Shown here piece by piece: positions 1-6,081 of a DNA stretch of 16,280 bases. The notes beneath the pieces are model-generated. The model did no database searches. It was not told where the DNA came from and saw only the letters and a program-made list of their open reading frames with translations. The stretch's first letter is position 1. Each line of letters starts with the position of its first letter. Source of the DNA: JAFLCA01 sp041907145 (GTDB lineage Bacteria > Bdellovibrionota_C > UBA2361 > JAFLCA01). The DNA lies in contig JAYRHW010000025.1 of NCBI GenBank assembly GCA_041907145.1, forward strand, positions 1 through 16,280, in the 5' to 3' direction. The position numbers were made by a program, and so were the translations under genes.

Positions 1-592
1 CCTGAACGACTTCATCGGCGGGAACGATGCTGCCCAAGGCGTTGGCAATCTGGGTGCAAGCAACCAACTTAGGCTTGTATTTCTTCAATTTCTCGTGAAA
101 GTCCCGCATGTCAAGTGTTCCGACGTCCGTTACGTCCGCGAAGTGCAGCTGCAGCTTCCTGCGCTCCGCCAAAAGCTGCCACGGAACGATATTGCTGTGA
201 TGCTCGAGCATGGTGAGCAAAATGCTGTCTCCGGGCTGCAAAAACTTCTCGTATGAGCGCGCCACCAAATTGATCCCCTCAGTCGTGCCCCGCGTGAAGA
301 CGATACTTTTTGCTTCCGCTGCTCCAAGGAAACGGGCTACCGCCTGCCGCGCGTCTTCGTAGCGCTCAGTAGCTTGAGCGCTCAGAGAGTATGCTCCGCG
401 ATGAATATTCGAATGTTCCTCGGAGTAAAAGCACGAGATTCGGTTAATGACACAGGTCGGCTTCTGACTGCTGGCGGCAGTATCAAGATAGGCAAGGCGG
501 CGACGCCAATCGCGCAGAAATATCGGAAATTCCCTGCGCGCGTCAGCGCCCGGGAGGAGGGATGGTAATGGTTGCAGTTTCAGAAGCGACAT
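1..592 (-). CDS. sufS: Cysteine desulfurase, SufS type (5' part, truncated by window edge)
   Basis: PLP-dependent class V aminotransferase-fold enzyme that takes sulfur from L-cysteine for cytoplasmic Fe-S cluster assembly. I translated the reverse strand from the edge: 197 codons are open. Seen: a FPI segment at residues 22-24, YLDTAASSQKP at 35-45 (cofactor-end motif of SufS), NIHRGAYSLS at 62-71, VFTRGTTEGINLVA at 98-111, and the LEHHSNIVPWQ block at 129-139 that carries the PLP-stacking histidine. The PLP lysine and catalytic cysteine lie beyond the edge, so activity cannot be judged. The ATG at 592-590 gives the usual N-terminal length before the YLD motif; no clear Shine-Dalgarno precedes it, and an in-frame GTG 19 codons upstream is a weaker alternative. 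No suf partner gene is visible upstream. Family assignment is firm; SufS rather than IscS follows from the HHSN and NIHRG context. Confidence 0.93.
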   Translation of the reverse strand, partial: MSLLKLQPLPSLLPGADARREFPIFLRDWRRRLAYLDTAASSQKPTCVINRISCFYSEEHSNIHRGAYSLSAQATERYEDARQAVARFLGAAEAKSIVFTRGTTEGINLVARSYEKFLQPGDSILLTMLEHHSNIVPWQLLAERRKLQLHFADVTDVGTLDMRDFHEKLKKYKPKLVACTQIANALGSIVPADEVVQ

Positions 593-688
593 AGCAGTGC
601 ACCGCAACAGAAGTTTCTTGGCTACGAAAACTCCCCCTCGAAGCACTAGCGCTGCCAAGGACAAGCCCCGGGGAGGGAAAAGCGGACT

Positions 689-844
689 CTACACAAGGGC
701 CCTGGCCCCAGGCGTCTCTACAACAATCCCGGGCAACTTCTGTTCCAGAATTCCAAGCGTAGCGAGCCCGGTCAACAGAAGCAAGCTAAGCAGCCGCCGA
801 GGGCACTTGTCGGCCGCAGCAAGCCATTGGTAGCGTGATCCCAT
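689..844 (-). CDS. Possible 51-aa single-pass membrane protein (doubtful)
   Basis: Short reverse-strand ORF starting with ATG at 844-842 and ending in TAG, 96 nt upstream of the cysteine desulfurase. It has a basic stretch (KCPRR, residues 13-17), one hydrophobic helix (about residues 18-32, LLSLLLLTGLATLGI) and a short polar tail. The pattern suits a small membrane protein. Against it: no clear ribosome binding site, no recognised family, and its start overlaps the start of the divergent gene at 843, leaving no room for a shared promoter between them. It could also be chance coding in a GC-rich leader of the desulfurase gene. Confidence 0.2.
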   Translation of the reverse strand: MGSRYQWLAAADKCPRRLLSLLLLTGLATLGILEQKLPGIVVETPGARALV

Positions 845-1805
845 GAATACCGCCCAAACCGGACTTTCCCCCCGTCCCTCCTTGCTCGCATGGGGAATTG
901 CCTTATTATCGCTTTCGGCGACTCTTGCGGCATCCTGGGTGATTCTCTCCGTTGGCCTACACTGCAGAAATTTAAGCTTGAAGTCTCAGGTTCAAGCAAA
1001 ACTGCAACTTCGAGAGTATTCCGGTTTGGAGTCGACATTCGATGAACTCGCTTCTCCTTCCAGACTTTTTGCGCCGGTCGGTATGTTTGAATCGAACAAG
1101 TCTCTGGAAACTAAGCGCCAATCCCTTCGAACCGCTCAGGTATTAGTCTCGGTTCTTTCGGCTGTGGGTACGTCCCGAATCGAAGAAGCAGGTGCCCGAC
1201 TTTCGACTCTTCCGGCAAGTGAGCAAGAGGATCTGCTGACCAGGGTACAAGCTAGCCTCGATGCTATGCGAGGCCTCTCACAGTCTCTAGCAGATGAGAG
1301 GCTAGGGTTGACCAGGGCAGAGCAGGCGCACGCGGCAAATGGAACCCAGCTTTATCTTATCAGCAAGGATTTCGCCGATACCTTTGGTTTGAGCCCGGAG
1401 ATGGAAAGCGAGGAGGACGAGAATGTAGAGGCATATTCATCCGGAGTTCTGGAGGGCCTGCCCCGTGTCAAGAAACTTCGCGACAACATTGCCGACTTAA
1501 ATTATTTGAAAGTCGAGCTCGATGGATTGCGGGCTGCTGTCAAAGTCGAGGGGACGGATCCGGCAGCGGCCTTCAGTAAAAGGCTCGAGTCCCTGCGAAA
1601 TAGCTACCAATCTGGTCTGCATGCACGCGCCGAAATTGAATCTGAGATCGATGCACGAGATGAAAAGATTCAGCGCACAGCGAAGGATCTCCAAACTATG
1701 CGCAGCACTGCGGAGGCAAATCTGCGCTCTGAAATTCTGCAGCTCCTCGAGACGGGGATCAGATCGCCGATAACGGAATACCTGGTTTTCTCGTTTCTGG
1801 GCTAA
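843..1805 (+). CDS. Membrane-anchored coiled-coil protein of unknown function
   Basis: I do not recognise this 320-aa protein. It has a short cytoplasmic N-terminus, one strong hydrophobic helix (about residues 13-38) and then a long soluble region rich in Leu, Glu, Ala, Arg and Ser. That region looks like alternating helical coiled coil (about 90-165 and 205-300), with an acidic stretch MESEEDENVEAY near 187-198. The topology fits a bitopic inner-membrane protein with a periplasmic helical rod. It has no catalytic signature, and no cysteine after the membrane segment apart from one at residue 41. The ATG at 843 lacks a clear Shine-Dalgarno, so the start is less certain than the reading frame. 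It stands alone between the divergent desulfurase gene and the structured region downstream, and no terminator follows it. Confidence 0.7.
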   Translation: MNTAQTGLSPRPSLLAWGIALLSLSATLAASWVILSVGLHCRNLSLKSQVQAKLQLREYSGLESTFDELASPSRLFAPVGMFESNKSLETKRQSLRTAQVLVSVLSAVGTSRIEEAGARLSTLPASEQEDLLTRVQASLDAMRGLSQSLADERLGLTRAEQAHAANGTQLYLISKDFADTFGLSPEMESEEDENVEAYSSGVLEGLPRVKKLRDNIADLNYLKVELDGLRAAVKVEGTDPAAAFSKRLESLRNSYQSGLHARAEIESEIDARDEKIQRTAKDLQTMRSTAEANLRSEILQLLETGIRSPITEYLVFSFLG

Positions 1806-1844
1806 CATCCTGCAAACAATAGACTTATGCTCTGAAAATAGTTG

Positions 1845-1873
1845 TTGAAACGCGAATTTTGCTCCGTTATAAT
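1845..1873 (+). promoter_or_regulatory. Near-consensus sigma-70 promoter
   Basis: TTGAAA (1845-1850), then exactly 17 bases, then TATAAT (1868-1873). This is one mismatch from the consensus with ideal spacing, and the best promoter match I saw in the window. Transcription should start near 1879-1881, just before the CGTTCTTT segment that can pair with 2098-2105. No start codon with a ribosome binding site follows within 500 nt, so the product appears to be a structured RNA or a long leader. Confidence 0.75.
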
Positions 1874-1878
1874 CCTAT

Positions 1879-2106
1879 GCGTTCTTTAGCTCTGGTTGGA
1901 GTGTTGGTGTAGTTTGCTTTTTGTTGACTACCGAATGGCTGTTCGGTACTCATTAAAAAGCAGTGAAGTTCGTTCGTACAGACAGACAGCTCTTTATTCG
2001 CACCCTATCGATTGGTTGTATGAGAGTTCTTCTCTCCCAGTAACGGGTGAAGATTCTGGTGACGCTTCTGTTCTCGAATGTAAGTTAGCCCTGCCGCAAA
2101 GAACGA
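1879..2106 (+). ncRNA. Candidate structured RNA of about 225 nt (family not recognised)
   Basis: Begins at the predicted start of a strong promoter. Complementary segments read by eye: terminal pairing CGTTCTTT (1880-1887) with AAAGAACG (2098-2105); a long hairpin TGCTTTTT (1915-1922) with AAAAAGCA (1955-1962), continuing through a mismatched helix to ACCGAA (1930-1935) with TTCGGT (1942-1947); CACCC (2001-2005) with GGGTG (2045-2049) enclosing GAGAG (2022-2026) with CTCTC (2032-2036). The layout is a branched RNA closed by its own ends. I looked for tmRNA, RNase P, SRP and T-box signatures and found none. A 6S-like RNA is possible, but the branched form is not typical. A weak 71-aa TTG-start ORF (1896-2111) overlaps it, and I do not favour that ORF. 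Confidence 0.45.
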
Positions 2107-2416
2107 AATGACCAAATAGAGGCTGAGAGTGGTAACTGTCTCAGCAGCCTATATGTGTCGGCGCAGCCAATTTTTCTTGGTTGAGGCTTAAGGATTAGTG
2201 TTGGCTTGCGCGGGGTAGGATGTCTCCCGCTATTGCAGAACCACAAGGACTGCATCGTCGAGCGGTTTGTTACCGAAAATTAGTGCTCCTTACAGATTTG
2301 TAAATTGAGCTGCTTCTGCAGATGAATATGAAGCTCGGAAAGAGCTTCGAAAAATTGCGGAAGTCAGACAGGGGATTTTGTCGCTTTAAAATTGAAGAAA
2401 ACAAAGGAAAAACGTC
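2107..2416 (+). other. Gene-free stretch with further stem-loops, probable leader of the 2417 gene
   Basis: No ORF here is convincing. Stem-loops seen: GCTGAGA (2122-2128) with TCTCAGC (2139-2145); CAGCCAA (2164-2170) with TTGGTTG (2177-2183), one G-U pair, loop TTTTTC; GAAGCTC (2330-2336) with GAGCTTC (2342-2348), loop GGAAA. None is followed by a T run, so none looks like a terminator. A transcript from the 1845 promoter could therefore read through to 2417. Alternatively the gene has an undetected promoter of its own. Confidence 0.35.
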
Positions 2417-2704
2417 ATGAAAGCTTGGTCGAACTCAGATATTCCGAATGCTGGCAGCCATGTTCCTGAGAAGCGTTTGCTCGCCGCTGTCCTCCAGCGC
2501 GCAATTACCGATTTTTTGAGCGGCGATGGAGAGATTCGCGAAGGCGCACGATCGTGGCTAATGGACGATGAGCCGACCGACGCACCGTTGACGTTTAAGT
2601 TCATCTGCGAAGCGTTGGATCTCGATTTCCTGAGTCTTCGCAAGGCGATCTTCGCTCAGTCAGAGATTCAGCCCGAGAGCACCTACGCCAAGGCGATCGT
2701 ATAG
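2417..2704 (+). CDS. Small conserved hypothetical protein, paralogue of the 5539-5895 gene
   Basis: A 95-aa soluble acidic protein of unknown function. The core runs from EKRLLAAVLQRAI (residues 18-30) through a REGARSWL segment to a C-terminal FKFICEALDLD block. The same order occurs in the reverse-strand protein at 5539-5895 (PERALMSALL, then YREAFLW, then FSFDSVCEALGID), so the two are paralogues. From memory this 'W... FSFxxiCExLgLDpxxLR' pattern is a small family of uncharacterised deltaproteobacterial proteins, which I cannot check here. The ATG is supported by AAAGGA about 8 nt upstream; the -GGA...AACGTC-ATG context resembles that of the paralogue. A strong terminator follows 54 nt after the stop, so this is a single-gene unit or the end of the transcript starting near 1880. 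Confidence 0.8.
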   Translation: MKAWSNSDIPNAGSHVPEKRLLAAVLQRAITDFLSGDGEIREGARSWLMDDEPTDAPLTFKFICEALDLDFLSLRKAIFAQSEIQPESTYAKAIV

Positions 2705-2757
2705 CGCCATATTTCCCGTTCGCAGCTCGCTGCAGAATGGGCATTTCATGATGTAAG

Positions 2758-2794
2758 AAAAGCGGCCTCGCAGTGAATGCGGGGCCGCTTTTTT
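2758..2794 (+). terminator. Strong intrinsic terminator after the 2417 gene
   Basis: A 14-bp stem with one G-U pair (2758-2771 with 2779-2792), a 7-nt loop AGTGAAT, and a T6 run at 2789-2794. The stem is rich in G and C (AAAAGCGGCC with GGCCGCTTTT). The matching A run on the left lets it work in the reverse direction too, but only the forward gene needs it. Confidence 0.93.
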
Positions 2795-2895
2795 ATTGCC
2801 AGAGTAATCTGCGCCAGCGCCGAGAGCCTGATGTCACTCAAGTTGGAGCGCTAGATCTGCCGACAACTACCCTACCGGCATTCCATAATCTGGGA

Positions 2896-2901
2896 TATAA
2901 T
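2896..2901 (+). promoter_or_regulatory. Possible -10 element (TATAAT) before the 2999 gene
   Basis: A perfect TATAAT hexamer, but no recognisable -35 hexamer at 16-18 bases upstream and no TGn extended -10. It would place a start near 2908, just before the 2921-2965 hairpin. Weak on its own; the position upstream of a structured leader and gene is the main support. Confidence 0.3.
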
Positions 2902-2920
2902 TAGACTAGGATGGGACATC

Positions 2921-2965
2921 GGGGATAAAGGGCCGAAATTACTAGCGTCGGCTTCCTAAATCCCC
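2921..2965 (+). promoter_or_regulatory. Leader hairpin upstream of the DnaA-N-like gene
   Basis: Nested pairing: GGGGAT (2921-2926) with ATCCCC (2960-2965), AGG with CCT inside it, and GCCGA (2932-2936) with TCGGC (2948-2952). A second copy-like element, GCTGAAATT, follows at 2974-2982 and ends in a T6 run at 2987-2992. The TCGGC arm could pair with either GCCGA or GCTGA, which is the arrangement seen in attenuators. No known riboswitch motif is recognisable. Attenuation is inference. Confidence 0.35.
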
Positions 2966-2998
2966 TTGATCCGGCTGAAATTGGGCTTTTTTGTTGGT

Positions 2999-3265
2999 AT
3001 GAACGCATCATCGTCGAAGGGCAATAATCCGGAACTATGGGAAAAGCTCCTCAACGAGCTCGATGAAAAACTCCAACTTGGCATGCTCGACTACCTTAAG
3101 CGCATAGCCTCCTACCACTTCGAAGACGACATCCTCTACCTAGAGCCCGGCAGCGCCGAGGACGAGAAGTATCTGAGCAGGGATTCCGTCATACAACAGC
3201 TTCAGCTGCAGGCCCAAGTCGCCTGTCGGGTTGACCGCGTTAAAATCAAGAAGAAAACCAGTTAG
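2999..3265 (+). CDS. Small protein resembling DnaA domain I / DnaX C-terminal fold
   Basis: An 88-aa protein counted from the ATG. The pattern PELWEKLLNELDEKL, then a LDYLKR helix, then FEDDILYLEPG, then a SVIQQLQLQAQ helix and VDRVKIK at the end resembles the KH-like interaction domain at the N-terminus of DnaA and in the DnaX tau/gamma subunit. This is a by-eye fold resemblance only. There is no ATPase or DNA-binding domain, so if the resemblance is real it is a stand-alone interaction module. The frame extends upstream to a TTG at 2966, but neither start has a Shine-Dalgarno; I chose the ATG. It lies 146 nt before thrS, possibly in the same transcript. I see nothing specific in that 146-nt gap. 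Confidence 0.6.
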   Translation: MNASSSKGNNPELWEKLLNELDEKLQLGMLDYLKRIASYHFEDDILYLEPGSAEDEKYLSRDSVIQQLQLQAQVACRVDRVKIKKKTS

Positions 3266-3411
3266 CCGTTACCGCCTCTATGGCGATAGCGGCGCATCAA
3301 TTCCCTTTTATCGACCTTCCGACTTGCTGCGAAAGGGCGATCAAAGCCTCAGTCTAGTGATTTCCTGATTTCAATCAGTTAGTATCAATACCCTAAGCTA
3401 AAGGACGCCCA

Positions 3412-5199
3412 ATGGAGCATACGAACGACCCTCTCTATAAAATCCGCCACTCGCTGGCGCACGTAATGGCACAGGCGGTTTTGCAATTACGTCCAAAAGC
3501 CAAATTGGCCTTCGGCCCTCCCATAGACAACGGCTGCTACTACGATTTCTTGTTCGAGGAGCCGATTACCCCCGAGCTCTTCACGGATATCGAAAAGCGT
3601 ATGCGCAAGATCATCGCCGAGCGACAGGAGTTCAAGTCGTCTGCCCGCTCCGCTAAGGATGCCGTAGCCCATCTTGAAAAGCAGGGTCAGAACTTCAAGG
3701 CTGAATACTGTCAGGAGCTGGCGGGACAAGGCGAGAAGGAAATCGGCTTCTACGTAAACGGTCCGTTCGAAGACATGTGCGCCGGCCCGCATGTGAAGCA
3801 TACAGGCGAAATCCCACCGGACTGCTTTAAGCTCGATTCCATAGCCGGTGCCTATTGGCGAGGCAGCGAGAAGAATCCTCAGCTATCTAGAATTTACTGC
3901 CTGGCATTTAACAACCGGCAAGAACTTGATGCGTATATTGAAAATCGCAGGCTCGCCGCCGAGCGTGATCACAGAAAATTAGGGAAGGAGCTCGAGCTCT
4001 TTATCTTCTCAGATTATGTTGGTCCGGGACTTCCCCTGTGGACGCCTAACGGAACGGTCATCCGAGAAGCCTTGGAAACATTTGCCAAGGAGGTTGAGAC
4101 CCGTCACGGGTACGTGCGCGTTGCTACGCCGCATTTGGCCAAGGAAGAGCTGTACAGAATTTCGGGCCACCTCCCCTACTACAAAGACACCATGTTCCCT
4201 CCGATGGAAATCGAGGGTGAGGCAAACTACTACATGAAGGCAATGAATTGCCCTCATCACCACATGATCTTCAACCATCGACCGAGAAGCTATCGCGAGC
4301 TGCCGCTGCGCATGGCCGAGTACGGCACGGTGTATCGTTTTGAACCATCCGGGACTCTCTCCGGGCTGCTGCGTGTTCGCTCGCTTGCGATGAATGATGC
4401 GCATATTTACTGCACCATCGATCAACTCAAGAGCGAGCTTGTCGATACGTTCAATCTTACACTCGAATACTACCGAATGTTCCGCTTCAACGACGTCAAG
4501 GTTCGTTATTCCACGCACGATCCAGCTAACAAGGAGAAGTTCGTGGACAACCCCGAGCTCTGGAAATTCTCCGAGGACTCCGTGAAGGAGGTAATCGATC
4601 AACTCAAAGTTGATTACATCCTTGGACCGGGGGAAGCCGCCTTCTATGGCCCAAAACTCGACTTCCAAGCCAAAACAGGACTTGGCCGCGAGGAGACCAT
4701 CAGTACGACTCAACTGGACTTCGCCCAGCCACTGCGATTCAACCTGACCTATATCGGGCAGGATGGCGCGGAGCATCGCCCGTATGTCGTACACCGCGCG
4801 CCACTGGGTACTCATGAGCGTTTTATCGCATTCTTGATTGAGCACTTTGGCGGCGCATTCCCCACCTGGATGGCACCGGTGCAGGCCGCCATCATCCCGG
4901 TCAACGAAGCTGTTACGGGCTACGCACAAGAGATCGCCGGCTTGCTCAAAGCTCAATTGTTGCGTGCGGAGGTCGACCTTTCTGACAACTCCTTCAACAA
5001 GAAGATTCGCGAAGCTGTGACCAGAAAAATTCCGAATATGTTGATTATCGGCGGCAAAGAGGCCGAGGCTCGCTCGGTTACACTGCGACGCTACTGTGTA
5101 AAAGACCAGGTCACTATGTCGGTTGATGCTATCGTGGAGCGCCTGGTTCGCTGCAACAGGGAGCGCATCATGGACAACTTCGCTGACGTGCAGGTTTAA
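3412..5199 (+). CDS. thrS: Threonine-tRNA ligase lacking the N-terminal TGS domain
   Basis: Charges tRNA-Thr with threonine in the cytoplasm and edits mischarged Ser-tRNA. The 595-aa protein starts directly in the editing domain: HSLAH gives H13 and H17, and CAGPH gives C123 and H127, so the HxxxH and CxxxH editing sites are complete. The class II core follows, with motif 2 near YRFEPSGTLSGLLRVR (308-323), zinc ligands C280 (MNCPHH), H331 (NDAHIYC) and H461 (HRAPLG), motif 3 at GGAFPTWMAPVQ, and a C-terminal anticodon-binding domain. The usual enzyme is about 640 aa with a TGS domain first. Here an in-frame TAA six codons before the ATG excludes a longer product, and AAAGGA lies 7 nt upstream. 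yacG follows 2 nt after the stop. Confidence 0.97.
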   Translation: MEHTNDPLYKIRHSLAHVMAQAVLQLRPKAKLAFGPPIDNGCYYDFLFEEPITPELFTDIEKRMRKIIAERQEFKSSARSAKDAVAHLEKQGQNFKAEYCQELAGQGEKEIGFYVNGPFEDMCAGPHVKHTGEIPPDCFKLDSIAGAYWRGSEKNPQLSRIYCLAFNNRQELDAYIENRRLAAERDHRKLGKELELFIFSDYVGPGLPLWTPNGTVIREALETFAKEVETRHGYVRVATPHLAKEELYRISGHLPYYKDTMFPPMEIEGEANYYMKAMNCPHHHMIFNHRPRSYRELPLRMAEYGTVYRFEPSGTLSGLLRVRSLAMNDAHIYCTIDQLKSELVDTFNLTLEYYRMFRFNDVKVRYSTHDPANKEKFVDNPELWKFSEDSVKEVIDQLKVDYILGPGEAAFYGPKLDFQAKTGLGREETISTTQLDFAQPLRFNLTYIGQDGAEHRPYVVHRAPLGTHERFIAFLIEHFGGAFPTWMAPVQAAIIPVNEAVTGYAQEIAGLLKAQLLRAEVDLSDNSFNKKIREAVTRKIPNMLIIGGKEAEARSVTLRRYCVKDQVTMSVDAIVERLVRCNRERIMDNFADVQV

Positions 5200-5201
5200 C
5201 C

Positions 5202-5411
5202 ATGAAATGTAGGCATTGCGGCCAGGAATTTTCTCCGGGCAGCGTCCCCTCGCCCTTTTGTTCGGAGCGCTGCCGACTTCTGGATCTGGGAGCCTGGGCC
5301 AGCGAAAAATACCGCATAGCCGGGAGACCCAGCGACGAAAGCGCAGCCGCTAGCTCTCCCAGCAGCGAGGCATCCGAGGACGCCTCACCTCCCAAGAAGC
5401 TCATGCACTAG
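5202..5411 (+). CDS. yacG: YacG-family zinc-ribbon protein (DNA gyrase inhibitor family)
   Basis: A 69-aa protein with the family signature: a CxxC pair (C3, C6), then FCSERC (C20, C24) and LLDLGAWASEKYRIAG. These four cysteines bind one zinc ion in the family, and the E. coli homologue binds GyrB and inhibits DNA gyrase. The ribbon is followed by a Ser/Ala/Glu-rich tail of about 28 residues that looks disordered. The ATG lies 2 nt after the thrS stop, so it is probably co-transcribed and translationally coupled. Its role in supercoiling control here is carried over from the family. Confidence 0.92.
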   Translation: MKCRHCGQEFSPGSVPSPFCSERCRLLDLGAWASEKYRIAGRPSDESAAASSPSSEASEDASPPKKLMH

Positions 5412-5476
5412 GCTCTCCAGTTGTTGCGTTCCATTGTAGCAGCCCTGCGACGGCGAGCGCGCCAGGAGTGCCCGAT

Positions 5477-5514
5477 AAAAAAAGCGTGTTCAGGTAACTA
5501 CTCCCTGAACACGC
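5477..5514 (-). terminator. Intrinsic terminator of the 5539-5895 gene
   Basis: A perfect 11-bp stem (5484-5494 with 5504-5514; GCGTGTTCAGG and its complement) with a 9-nt loop. Read on the reverse strand, it is followed by T7 (5483 down to 5477). It lies 25 nt past the stop of the reverse gene. In the forward direction no T run follows, so it may stop the thrS-yacG transcript only weakly. Confidence 0.93.
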
Positions 5515-5538
5515 CCCATTTGGAGGTATGTTAAATCG

Positions 5539-5895
5539 TTAGAAGTGCCTGCGGGACTTCGAGAGAGCCTCGATTTGCGAATTGCTGGCATTAGCCAATC
5601 CGATTCTCAAGAACTCTGGGTCGATTCCCAGTGCTTCGCAGACTGAATCAAAAGAGAAAACGTACTCTTTGCCCTTGGTATTTACCCAGAGGAAGGCTTC
5701 TCGGTAACGCGTGCTCTTGCGGGTGTTTCCCTCGGCCAAAACGTAACACATGTAGGCTTGAACTCCGTCAAACAGCAGTGCGGACATCAACGCACGCTCC
5801 GGGCCTTTAGCGTACCCGGCTGTGCCGTCCACGAGCTCATCTACCATTACCGTTACTGAATCATCCCCAAAGTGCCGAAGCGCTGCAGCAGACAT
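5539..5895 (-). CDS. Small conserved hypothetical protein, paralogue of the 2417-2704 gene
   Basis: A 118-aa protein of unknown function. The ORF is open further upstream, but the ATG at 5895-5893 has a strong AAGGAGA ribosome binding site about 8 nt before it, so I start there. The N-terminus (about 30 residues, VTVMVDELVDGTAGYAKG) is unique to this copy. The rest aligns with the 2417 protein: PERALMSALLF, a basic KSTRYREAFLW segment, and FSFDSVCEALGIDPEFLRIGL near the end. The single-cistron layout with its own terminator, like the paralogue, suggests independent and possibly strong expression. A TTGACA lies at 5985-5980 on this strand, but no good -10 follows at the right spacing. Confidence 0.85.
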   Translation of the reverse strand: MSAAALRHFGDDSVTVMVDELVDGTAGYAKGPERALMSALLFDGVQAYMCYVLAEGNTRKSTRYREAFLWVNTKGKEYVFSFDSVCEALGIDPEFLRIGLANASNSQIEALSKSRRHF

Positions 5896-6041
5896 GACGT
5901 TGTCTCCTTGATTGCTTGGTGTTTTTGAAGGCTTAACTGCCCTTCCCCTACCGTTGGGATGCGGCGATTGCAAAAACGGTGTCAAAAAACTGGCATATTT
6001 TTTTACAAATTGGCGAAAGTCCGTTGGTAAGGGCTTCAGCT

Positions 6042-6070
6042 GGTTAGACCAGACGTCGACAGGTTAGGCC
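6042..6070. repeat. Pair of direct repeats GGTTAG(A/G)CC
   Basis: GGTTAGACC at 6042-6050 and GGTTAGGCC at 6062-6070, 20 bases start to start, about two DNA helical turns. The spacing suits two sites for one regulator on the same face. The place is about 150 nt upstream of the 5895 start (reverse strand) and just after the stop of the ATPase-like gene. Chance is a real alternative for 9-bp repeats. Confidence 0.3.
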
Positions 6071-6081
6071 CTAAGCTGCGG

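Noticed and set aside
597..833. 78-codon forward ORF between the desulfurase and the 843 gene
   Set aside because: No binding site and a low-complexity Arg/Ser/Pro composition; the reverse strand reads slightly better here and even that is doubtful.
1896..2111. 71-codon TTG-start ORF in the structured region
   Set aside because: Weak start codon, no ribosome binding site, unlike any family I know, and it overlaps strong RNA pairing. Kept only as an alternative reading of that region.
2330..2348. Perfect 7-bp hairpin as a terminator
   Set aside because: It is followed by GAAAAATTG rather than T on the forward strand, and there is no reverse gene here for the opposite direction to serve.
4009..4956. 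315-codon reverse-strand ORF inside thrS
   Set aside because: Antisense to a conserved, complete thrS with all motifs; the protein has no recognisable domain and the frame is explained by codon structure of the sense gene.
5957..5985. Sigma-70 promoter for the 5895 gene based on TTGACA at 5985-5980 (reverse)
   Set aside because: The hexamers at 16-18 bases spacing (CGCATC, GCATCC) do not resemble a -10 element.
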